Positions 49,301 through 61,300 of a stretch of DNA of 64,000 bases are shown here, one piece after another. The position numbers and the translations under genes were made by a program. Under the pieces are notes generated by a model. The model saw only the letters and a list, made by a program, of their open reading frames with translations. It did not search any database and was not told the DNA's origin. Source of the stretch: Macrostomum hystrix (lineage: Eukaryota; Platyhelminthes; Macrostomidae); assembly GCA_950097015.1 (NCBI GenBank), contig CATNEN010000039.1:9223501-9287500 (forward strand). The letters are read 5' to 3'. Position 1 is the first letter of the stretch. Each line of letters begins with the position of its first letter.

Positions 49301-52300
49301 CTCTGACTCTTTAGATGTAGGTCATCTGACTCTTTAGATGTGTTGTCCTCTGACTCTTTAGATGTAGGTCCTCTGACTCTTTAGATGTGTTGTCCTCTGA
49401 CTCTTTAGATGTAGGTCCTCTGACTCTTTAGATGAGATGTCCTCTGACTCTTTAGATGTGTGGTCCTCTGACTCATTAGATGTAGATCCTCTGACTCTTT
49501 AGATGTGAGGTCCTCTGACTCTTTAGATGTAGGTCCTCTGACTCATTAGATGTAGGTCCTCTGACTCATTAGATGTAGGTCCTCTGACTCTTTAGATGTA
49601 GGTCCTCTGACTCTTTAGATGTAGGTCCTCTGACTCTTTAGATGTAGGTCATCTGACTCTTTAGATGTAGGTCCTCTGACTCTTTAGATGTAGGTCATCT
49701 GACTCTTTAGATGTAGGTCATCTGACTCTTTAGATGTAGGTCATCTGACTCTTTAGATGTAGGTCCTCTGACTCTTTAGATGTAGGTCCTCTGACTCTTT
49801 AGATGTAGATCCTCTGACTCATTAGATGTGTGGTCCTCTGACTCATTAGATGTGAGGTGCTCTGACTCTTTAGATGTGTGGTCCTCTGACTCATTAGATG
49901 TAGGTCATCTGACTCTTTAGATGTAGATCCTCTGACTCTTTAGATGTAGATCCTCTGACTCTTTAGATGTGTGGTCCTCTGACTCTTTAGATGTGTGGTC
50001 CTCTGACTCTTTAGATGTAGGTCCTCTGACTCTTTAGATGTGAGGTCCTCTGACTCATTAGATGTAGGTCATCTGACTCTTTAGATGTGTGGTCCTCTGA
50101 CTCTTTAGATGTGTGGTCCTCTGACTCTTTAGATGTAGGTCCTCTGACTCTTTAGATGTGAGGTCCTCTGACTCTTTAGATGTGTGGTCCTCTGACTCTT
50201 TAGATGTAGGTCCTCTGACTCTTTAGATGTAGGTCATCTGACTCTTTAGATGTAGGTCATCTGACTCTTTAGATGTGTGGTCCTCTGACTCATTAGATGT
50301 AGGTCCTCTGACTCTTTAGATGTAGGTCCTCTGACTCTTTAGATGAGATGTCCTCTGACTCTTTAGATGTAGGTCCTCTGACTCTTTAGATGTAGGTCAT
50401 CTGACTCTTTAGATGTAGGTCATCTGACTCTTTAGATGTAGGTCCTCTGACTCTTTAGATGTAGGTCATCTGACTCTTTAGATGTAGGTCATCTGACTCT
50501 TTAGATGTGTTGTCCTCTGACTCTTTAGATGTAGGTCCTCTGACTCTTTAGATGTGTTGTCCTCTGACTCTTTAGATGTAGGTCCTCTGACTCTTTAGAT
50601 GAGATGTCCTCTGACTCTTTAGATGTGTGGTCCTCTGACTCATTAGATGTAGATCCTCTGACTCTTTAGATGTGAGGTCCTCTGACTCTTTAGATGAGAT
50701 GTCCTCTGACTCTTTAGATGTAGGTCCTCTGACTCTTTAGATGTAGGTCATCTGACTCTTTAGATGTAGGTCATCTGACTCTTTAGATGTGTGGTCCTCT
50801 GACTCATTAGATGTGAGGTCCTCTGACTCTTTAGATGTAGGTCATCTGACTCTTTAGATGTAGGTCCTCTGACTCTTTAGATGTGTTGTCCTCTGACTCT
50901 TTAGATGTAGGTCCTCTGACTCTTTAGATGTGTTGTCCTCTGACTCTTTAGATGTGTTGTCCTCTGACTCTTTAGATGTGTTGTCCTCTGACTCTTTAGA
51001 TGTGTTGTCCTCTGACTCTTTAGATGTGTTGTCCTCTGACTCTTTAGATGTGTTGTCCTCTGACTCTTTAGATGTGTTGTCCTCTGACTCTTTAGATGTG
51101 TTGTCCTCTGACTCTTTAGATGTAGGTCATCTGACTCTTTAGATGTAGGTCCTCTGACTCTTTAGATGTAGGTCCTCTGACTCTTTAGATGTAGGTCCTC
51201 TGACTCTTTAGATGTAGGTCATCTGACTCATTAGATGTAGGTCCTCTGACTCTTTAGATGTAGGTCCTCTGACTCTTTAGATGTAGGTCCTCTGACTCTT
51301 TAGATGTAGGTCATCTGACTCTTTAGATGTAGGTCCTCTGACTCTTTAGATGTGTTGTCCTCTGACTCTTTAGATGTAGGTCCTCTGACTCTTTAGATGT
51401 GTTGTCCTCTGACTCTTTAGATGTGTTGTCCTCTGACTCTTTAGATGTGTTGTCCTCTGACTCTTTAGATGTGTTGTCCTCTGACTCTTTAGATGTGTTG
51501 TCCTCTGACTCTTTAGATGTGTTGTCCTCTGACTCTTTAGATGTGTTGTCCTCTGACTCTTTAGATGTGTTGTCCTCTGACTCTTTAGATGTGTTGTCCT
51601 CTGACTCTTTAGATGTGTTGTCCTCTGACTCTTTAGATGTAGGTCATCTGACTCTTTAGATGTAGGTCCTCTGACTCTTTAGATGTAGGTCCTCTGACTC
51701 TTTAGATGTAGGTCCTCTGACTCTTTAGATGTAGGTCATCTGACTCTTTAGATGTGTTGTCCTCTGACTCTTTAGATGTAGGTCATCTGACTCTTTAGAT
51801 GTGTTGTCCTCTGACTCTTTAGATGTAGGTCCTCTGACTCTTTAGATGTAGGTCATCTGACTCTTTAGATGTGTGGTCCTCTGACTCATTAGATGTAGGT
51901 CCTCTGACTCTTTAGATGTAGGTCCTCTGACTCTTTAGATGAGATGTCCTCTGACTCTTTAGATGTGTGGTCCTCTGACTCATTAGATGTGAGGTCCTCT
52001 GACTCATTAGATGTAGGTCCTCTGACTCTTTAGATATGAGGTCCTCTGACTCTTTAGATGTAGGTCCTCTGACTCTTTAGATGTAGGTCCTCTGACTCTT
52101 TAGATGTAGGTCCTCTGACACTTTAGATGTAGGTCATCTGACTCTTTAGATGTAGGTCCTCTGACTCTTTAGATGTAGGTCATCTGACTCTTTAGATGTG
52201 AGGTCCTCTGACTCTTTAGATGTGTTGTCCTCTGACTCTTTAGATGTGTTGTCCTCTGACTCTTTAGATGTGTTGTCCTCTGACTCATTAGATGTAGATC

Positions 52301-55300
52301 CTCTGACTCTTTAGATGTAGGTCCTCTGACTCATTAGATGTAGGTCCTCTGACTCTTTAGATGTAGGTCCTCTGACTCTTTAGATGTAGGTCCTCTGACT
52401 CTTTAGATGTAGGTCATCTGACTCTTTAGATGTGAGGTCCTCTGACTCTTTAGATGTAGGTCATCTGACTCATTAGATGTAGGTCCTCTGACTCTTTAGA
52501 TGTAGGTCCTCTGACTCTTTAGATGTAGGTCCTCTGACTCTTTAGATGTAGGTCATCTGACTCTTTAGATGTAGGTCCTCTGACTCTTTAGATGTGTTGT
52601 CCTCTGACTCTTTAGATGTAGGTCCTCTGACTCTTTAGATGTGTTGTCCTCTGACTCTTTAGATGTGTTGTCCTCTGACTCTTTAGATGTGTTGTCCTCT
52701 GACTCTTTAGATGTGTTGTCCTCTGACTCTTTAGATGTGTTGTCCTCTGACTCTTTAGATGTGTTGTCCTCTGACTCTTTAGATGTGTTGTCCTCTGACT
52801 CTTTAGATGTGTTGTCCTCTGACTCTTTAGATGTGTTGTCCTCTGACTCTTTAGATGTGTTGTCCTCTGACTCTTTAGATGTAGGTCATCTGACTCTTTA
52901 GATGTAGGTCCTCTGACTCTTTAGATGTAGGTCCTCTGACTCTTTAGATGTAGGTCCTCTGACTCTTTAGATGTAGGTCATCTGACTCTTTAGATGTGTT
53001 GTCCTCTGACTCTTTAGATGTAGGTCATCTGACTCTTTAGATGAGATGTCCTCTGACTCTTTAGATGTAGGTCCTCTGACTCTTTAGATGTAGGTCATCT
53101 GACTCTTTAGATGTAGGTCATCTGACTCTTTAGATGTGTGGTCCTCTGACTCATTAGATGTAGGTCCTCTGACTCTTTAGATGTAGGTCCTCTGACTCTT
53201 TAGATGAGATGTCCTCTGACTCTTTAGATGTGTGGTCCTCTGACTCATTAGATGTGAGGTCCTCTGACTCATTAGATGTAGGTCCTCTGACTCTTTAGAT
53301 ATGAGGTCCTCTGACTCTTTAGATGTGTGGTCCTCTGACTCTTTAGATGTAGGTCATCTGACTCTTTAGATGTGTTGTCCTCTGACTCTTTAGATGTAGG
53401 TCCTCTGACTCTTTAGATGTGTTGTCCTCTGACTCTTTAGATGTAGGTCCTCTGACTCTTTAGATGAGATGTCCTCTGACTCTTTAGATGTGTGGTCCTC
53501 TGACTCATTAGATGTAGATCCTCTGACTCTTTAGATGTGAGGTCCTCTGACTCTTTAGATGTAGGTCCTCTGACTCATTAGATGTAGGTCCTCTGACTCA
53601 TTAGATGTAGGTCCTCTGACTCTTTAGATGTAGGTCCTCTGACTCTTTAGATGTAGGTCCTCTGACTCTTTAGATGTAGGTCATCTGACTCTTTAGATGT
53701 AGGTCCTCTGACTCTTTAGATGTAGGTCATCTGACTCTTTAGATGTAGGTCATCTGACTCTTTAGATGTAGGTCATCTGACTCTTTAGATGTAGGTCCTC
53801 TGACTCTTTAGATGTAGGTCCTCTGACTCTTTAGATGTAGATCCTCTGACTCATTAGATGTGTGGTCCTCTGACTCATTAGATGTGAGGTGCTCTGACTC
53901 TTTAGATGTGTGGTCCTCTGACTCATTAGATGTAGGTCATCTGACTCTTTAGATGTAGATCCTCTGACTCTTTAGATGTAGATCCTCTGACTCTTTAGAT
54001 GTGTGGTCCTCTGACTCTTTAGATGTGTGGTCCTCTGACTCTTTAGATGTAGGTCCTCTGACTCTTTAGATGTGAGGTCCTCTGACTCATTAGATGTAGG
54101 TCATCTGACTCTTTAGATGTGTGGTCCTCTGACTCTTTAGATGTGTGGTCCTCTGACTCTTTAGATGTAGGTCCTCTGACTCTTTAGATGTGAGGTCCTC
54201 TGACTCTTTAGATGTGTGGTCCTCTGACTCTTTAGATGTAGGTCCTCTGACTCTTTAGATGTAGGTCATCTGACTCTTTAGATGTAGGTCATCTGACTCT
54301 TTAGATGTGTGGTCCTCTGACTCATTAGATGTAGGTCCTCTGACTCTTTAGATGTAGGTCCTCTGACTCTTTAGATGAGATGTCCTCTGACTCTTTAGAT
54401 GTAGGTCCTCTGACTCTTTAGATGTAGGTCATCTGACTCTTTAGATGTAGGTCATCTGACTCTTTAGATGTAGGTCCTCTGACTCTTTAGATGTAGGTCA
54501 TCTGACTCTTTAGATGTAGGTCATCTGACTCTTTAGATGTGTTGTCCTCTGACTCTTTAGATGTAGGTCCTCTGACTCTTTAGATGTGTTGTCCTCTGAC
54601 TCTTTAGATGTAGGTCCTCTGACTCTTTAGATGAGATGTCCTCTGACTCTTTAGATGTGTGGTCCTCTGACTCATTAGATGTAGATCCTCTGACTCTTTA
54701 GATGTGAGGTCCTCTGACTCTTTAGATGAGATGTCCTCTGACTCTTTAGATGTAGGTCCTCTGACTCTTTAGATGTAGGTCATCTGACTCTTTAGATGTA
54801 GGTCATCTGACTCTTTAGATGTGTGGTCCTCTGACTCATTAGATGTGAGGTCCTCTGACTCTTTAGATGTAGGTCATCTGACTCTTTAGATGTAGGTCCT
54901 CTGACTCTTTAGATGTGTTGTCCTCTGACTCTTTAGATGTAGGTCCTCTGACTCTTTAGATGTGTTGTCCTCTGACTCTTTAGATGTGTTGTCCTCTGAC
55001 TCTTTAGATGTGTTGTCCTCTGACTCTTTAGATGTGTTGTCCTCTGACTCTTTAGATGTGTTGTCCTCTGACTCTTTAGATGTGTTGTCCTCTGACTCTT
55101 TAGATGTGTTGTCCTCTGACTCTTTAGATGTGTTGTCCTCTGACTCTTTAGATGTAGGTCATCTGACTCTTTAGATGTAGGTCCTCTGACTCTTTAGATG
55201 TAGGTCCTCTGACTCTTTAGATGTAGGTCCTCTGACTCTTTAGATGTAGGTCATCTGACTCTTTAGATGTGTTGTCCTCTGACTCTTTAGATGTAGGTCA

Positions 55301-58300
55301 TCTGACTCTTTAGATGTGAGGTCCTCTGACTCTTTAGATGTGTTGTCCTCTGACTCTTTAGATGTAGGTCATCTGACTCTTTAGATGTGTTGTCCTCTGA
55401 CTCTTTAGATGTAGGTCCTCTGACTCTTTAGATGTGTTGTCCTCTGACTCTTTAGATGTAGGTCCTCTGACTCTTTAGATGAGATGTCCTCTGACTCTTT
55501 AGATGTGTGGTCCTCTGACTCATTAGATGTAGATCCTCTGACTCTTTAGATGTGAGGTCCTCTGACTCTTTAGATGTAGGTCCTCTGACTCATTAGATGT
55601 AGGTCCTCTGACTCATTTGATGTAGGTCCTCTGACTCTTTAGATGTAGGTCCTCTGACTCTTTAGATGTAGGTCCTCTGACTCTTTAGATGTGAGGTCCT
55701 CTGACTCATTAGATGTAGGTCATCTGACTCTTTAGATGTGTGGTCCTCTGACTCTTTAGATGTGTGGTCCTCTGACTCTTTAGATGTAGGTCCTCTGACT
55801 CTTTAGATGTGAGGTCCTCTGACTCTTTAGATGTGTGGTCCTCTGACTCTTTAGATGTAGGTCCTCTGACTCTTTAGATGTAGGTCATCTGACTCTTTAG
55901 ATGTAGGTCATCTGACTCTTTAGATGTGTGGTCCTCTGACTCATTAGATGTAGGTCCTCTGACTCTTTAGATGTAGGTCCTCTGACTCTTTAGATGTAGG
56001 TCATCTGACTCTTTAGATGTAGGTCCTCTGACTCTTTAGATGTGTTGTCCTCTGACTCTTTAGATGTAGGTCCTCTGACTCTTTAGATGTGTTGTCCTCT
56101 GACTCTTTAGATGTGTTGTCCTCTGACTCTTTAGATGTGTTGTCCTCTGACTCTTTAGATGTGTTGTCCTCTGACTCTTTAGATGTGTTGTCCTCTGACT
56201 CTTTAGATGTGTTGTCCTCTGACTCTTTAGATGTGTTGTCCTCTGACTCTTTAGATGTGTTGTCCTCTGACTCTTTAGATGTAGGTCATCTGACTCTTTA
56301 GATGTAGGTCCTCTGACTCTTTAGATGTAGGTCCTCTGACTCTTTAGATGTAGGTCCTCTGACTCTTTAGATGTAGGTCATCTGACTCTTTAGATGTGTT
56401 GTCCTCTGACTCTTTAGATGTAGGTCATCTGACTCTTTAGATGAGATGTCCTCTGACTCTTTAGATGTAGGTCCTCTGACTCTTTAGATGTAGGTCATCT
56501 GACTCTTTAGATGTAGGTCATCTGACTCTTTAGATGTGTGGTCCTCTGACTCATTAGATGTAGGTCCTCTGACTCTTTAGATGTAGGTCCTCTGACTCTT
56601 TAGATGAGATGTCCTCTGACTCTTTAGATGTGTGGTCCTCTGACTCATTAGATGTGAGGTCCTCTGACTCATTAGATGTAGGTCCTCTGACTCTTTAGAT
56701 ATGAGGTCCTCTGACTCTTTAGATGTGTGGTCCTCTGACTCTTTAGATGTAGGTCATCTGACTCTTTAGATGTGTTGTCCTCTGACTCTTTAGATGTAGG
56801 TCCTCTGACTCTTTAGATGTGTTGTCCTCTGACTCTTTAGATGTAGGTCCTCTGACTCTTTAGATGAGATGTCCTCTGACTCTTTAGATGTGTGGTCCTC
56901 TGACTCATTAGATGTAGATCCTCTGACTCTTTAGATGTGAGGTCCTCTGACTCTTTAGATGTAGGTCCTCTGACTCATTAGATGTAGGTCCTCTGACTCA
57001 TTAGATGTAGGTCCTCTGACTCTTTAGATGTAGGTCCTCTGACTCTTTAGATGTAGGTCCTCTGACTCTTTAGATGTAGGTCATCTGACTCTTTAGATGT
57101 AGGTCCTCTGACTCTTTAGATGTAGGTCATCTGACTCTTTAGATGTAGGTCATCTGACTCTTTAGATGTAGGTCATCTGACTCTTTAGATGTAGGTCCTC
57201 TGACTCTTTAGATGTAGGTCCTCTGACTCTTTAGATGTAGATCCTCTGACTCATTAGATGTGTGGTCCTCTGACTCATTAGATGTGAGGTGCTCTGACTC
57301 TTTAGATGTGTGGTCCTCTGACTCATTAGATGTAGGTCATCTGACTCTTTAGATGTAGATCCTCTGACTCTTTAGATGTAGATCCTCTGACTCTTTAGAT
57401 GTGTGGTCCTCTGACTCTTTAGATGTGTGGTCCTCTGACTCTTTAGATGTAGGTCCTCTGACTCTTTAGATGTGAGGTCCTCTGACTCATTAGATGTAGG
57501 TCATCTGACTCTTTAGATGTGTGGTCCTCTGACTCTTTAGATGTGTGGTCCTCTGACTCTTTAGATGTAGGTCCTCTGACTCTTTAGATGTGAGGTCCTC
57601 TGACTCTTTAGATGTGTGGTCCTCTGACTCTTTAGATGTAGGTCCTCTGACTCTTTAGATGTAGGTCATCTGACTCTTTAGATGTAGGTCATCTGACTCT
57701 TTAGATGTGTGGTCCTCTGACTCATTAGATGTAGGTCCTCTGACTCTTTAGATGTAGGTCCTCTGACTCTTTAGATGAGATGTCCTCTGACTCTTTAGAT
57801 GTAGGTCCTCTGACTCTTTAGATGTAGGTCATCTGACTCTTTAGATGTAGGTCATCTGACTCTTTAGATGTATGGTCCTCTGACTCATTAGATGTAGGTC
57901 CTCTGACTCTTTAGATGTAGGTCATCTGACTCTTTAGATGTGTTGTCCTCTGACTCTTTAGATGTAGGTCCTCTGACTCTTTAGATGTGTTGTCCTCTGA
58001 CTCTTTAGATGTAGGTCCTCTGACTCTTTAGATGAGATGTCCTCTGACTCTTTAGATGTGTGGTCCTCTGACTCATTAGATGTAGATCCTCTGACTCTTT
58101 AGATGTGAGGTCCTCTGACTCTTTAGATGAGATGTCCTCTGACTCTTTAGATGTAGGTCCTCTGACTCTTTAGATGTAGGTCATCTGACTCTTTAGATGT
58201 AGGTCATCTGACTCTTTAGATGTGTGGTCCTCTGACTCATTAGATGTGAGGTCCTCTGACTCTTTAGATGTAGGTCATCTGACTCTTTAGATGTAGGTCC

Positions 58301-61300
58301 TCTGACTCTTTAGATGTGTTGTCCTCTGACTCTTTAGATGTAGGTCATCTGACTCTTTAGATGTAGGTCCTCTGACTCTTTAGATGTAGGTCCTCTGACT
58401 CTTTAGATGTAGGTCCTCTGACTCTTTAGATGTAGGTCATCTGACTCTTTAGATGAGATGTCCTCTGACTCTTTAGATGTAGGTCATCTGACTCTTTAGA
58501 TGAGATGTCCTCTGACTCTTTAGATGTAGGTCCTCTGACTCTTTAGATGTAGGTCATCTGACTCTTTAGATGTAGGTCATCTGACTCTTTAGATGTGTGG
58601 TCCTCTGACTCATTAGATGTAGGTCCTCTGACTCTTTAGATGTAGGTCCTCTGACTCTTTAGATGAGATGTCCTCTGACTCTTTAGATGTGTGGTCCTCT
58701 GACTCATTAGATGTGAGGTCCTCTGACTCATTAGATGTAGGTCCTCTGACTCTTTAGATATGAGGTCCTCTGACTCTTTAGATGTAGGTCCTCTGACTCT
58801 TTAGATGTAGGTCATCTGACTCTTTAGATGTGTTGTCCTCTGACTCTTTAGATGTAGGTCATCTGACTCTTTAGATGAGATGTCCTCTGACTCTTTAGAT
58901 GTAGGTCCTCTGACTCTTTAGATGTAGGTCATCTGACTCTTTAGATGTAGGTCATCTGACTCTTTAGATGTGTGGTCCTCTGACTCATTAGATGTAGGTC
59001 CTCTGACTCTTTAGATGTAGGTCCTCTGACTCTTTAGATGAGATGTCCTCTGACTCTTTAGATGTGTGGTCCTCTGACTCATTAGATGTGAGGTCCTCTG
59101 ACTCATTAGATGTAGGTCCTCTGACTCTTTAGATATGAGGTCCTCTGACTCTTTAGATGTGTGGTCCTCTGACTCTTTAGATGTAGGTCATCTGACTCTT
59201 TAGATGTGTTGTCCTCTGACTCTTTAGATGTAGGTCCTCTGACTCTTTAGATGTGTTGTCCTCTGACTCTTTAGATGTAGGTCCTCTGACTCTTTAGATG
59301 AGATGTCCTCTGACTCTTTAGATGTGTGGTCCTCTGACTCATTAGATGTAGATCCTCTGACTCTTTAGATGTGAGGTCCTCTGACTCTTTAGATGTAGGT
59401 CCTCTGACTCATTAGATGTAGGTCCTCTGACTCATTAGATGTAGGTCCTCTGACTCTTTAGATGTGTTGTCCTCTGACTCTTTAGATGTAGGTCCTCTGA
59501 CTCTTTAGATGTGTTGTCCTCTGACTCTTTAGATGTAGGTCCTCTGACTCTTTAGATGAGATGTCCTCTGACTCTTTAGATGTGTGGTCCTCTGACTCAT
59601 TAGATGTAGATCCTCTGACTCTTTAGATGTGAGGTCCTCTGACTCTTTAGATGTAGGTCCTCTGACTCATTAGATGTAGGTCCTCTGACTCATTAGATGT
59701 AGGTCCTCTGACTCTTTAGATGTAGGTCCTCTGACTCTTTAGATGTAGGTCCTCTGACTCTTTAGATGTAGGTCATCTGACTCTTTAGATGTAGGTCCTC
59801 TGACTCTTTAGATGTAGGTCATCTGACTCTTTAGATGTAGGTCATCTGACTCTTTAGATGTAGGTCATCTGACTCTTTAGATGTAGGTCCTCTGACTCTT
59901 TAGATGTAGGTCCTCTGACTCTTTAGATGTAGATCCTCTGACTCATTAGATGTGTGGTCCTCTGACTCATTAGATGTGAGGTGCTCTGACTCTTTAGATG
60001 TGTGGTCCTCTGACTCATTAGATGTAGGTCATCTGACTCTTTAGATGTAGATCCTCTGACTCTTTAGATGTAGATCCTCTGACTCTTTAGATGTGTGGTC
60101 CTCTGACTCTTTAGATGTGTGGTCCTCTGACTCTTTAGATGTAGGTCCTCTGACTCTTTAGATGTGAGGTCCTCTGACTCATTAGATGTAGGTCATCTGA
60201 CTCTTTAGATGTGTGGTCCTCTGACTCTTTAGATGTGTGGTCCTCTGACTCTTTAGATGTAGGTCCTCTGACTCTTTAGATGTGAGGTCCTCTGACTCTT
60301 TAGATGTGTGGTCCTCTGACTCTTTAGATGTAGGTCCTCTGACTCTTTAGATGTAGGTCATCTGACTCTTTAGATGTAGGTCATCTGACTCTTTAGATGT
60401 GTGGTCCTCTGACTCATTAGATGTAGGTCCTCTGACTCTTTAGATGTAGGTCCTCTGACTCTTTAGATGAGATGTCCTCTGACTCTTTAGATGTAGGTCC
60501 TCTGACTCTTTAGATGTAGGTCATCTGACTCTTTAGATGTAGGTCATCTGACTCTTTAGATGTATGGTCCTCTGACTCATTAGATGTAGGTCCTCTGACT
60601 CTTTAGATGTAGGTCATCTGACTCTTTAGATGTGTTGTCCTCTGACTCTTTAGATGTAGGTCCTCTGACTCTTTAGATGTGTTGTCCTCTGACTCTTTAG
60701 ATGTAGGTCCTCTGACTCTTTAGATGAGATGTCCTCTGACTCTTTAGATGTGTGGTCCTCTGACTCATTAGATGTAGATCCTCTGACTCTTTAGATGTGA
60801 GGTCCTCTGACTCTTTAGATGAGATGTCCTCTGACTCTTTAGATGTAGGTCCTCTGACTCTTTAGATGTAGGTCATCTGACTCTTTAGATGTAGGTCATC
60901 TGACTCTTTAGATGTGTGGTCCTCTGACTCATTAGATGTGAGGTCCTCTGACTCTTTAGATGTAGGTCATCTGACTCTTTAGATGTAGGTCCTCTGACTC
61001 TTTAGATGTGTTGTCCTCTGACTCTTTAGATGTAGGTCATCTGACTCTTTAGATGTAGGTCCTCTGACTCTTTAGATGTAGGTCCTCTGACTCTTTAGAT
61101 GTAGGTCCTCTGACTCTTTAGATGTAGGTCATCTGACTCTTTAGATGAGATGTCCTCTGACTCTTTAGATGTAGGTCATATGACTCTTTAGATGAGATGT
61201 CCTCTGACTCTTTAGATGTAGGTCCTCTGACTCTTTAGATGTAGGTCATCTGACTCTTTAGATGTAGGTCATCTGACTCTTTAGATGTGTGGTCCTCTGA

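Noticed and set aside
44439-56301. Serine-aspartate repeat frames (SSDSLDVL) resembling adhesin repeats
   Set aside because: They exist only in short blocks of 24-bp units and are ended by the first 23-bp unit, so they are not maintained as coding.
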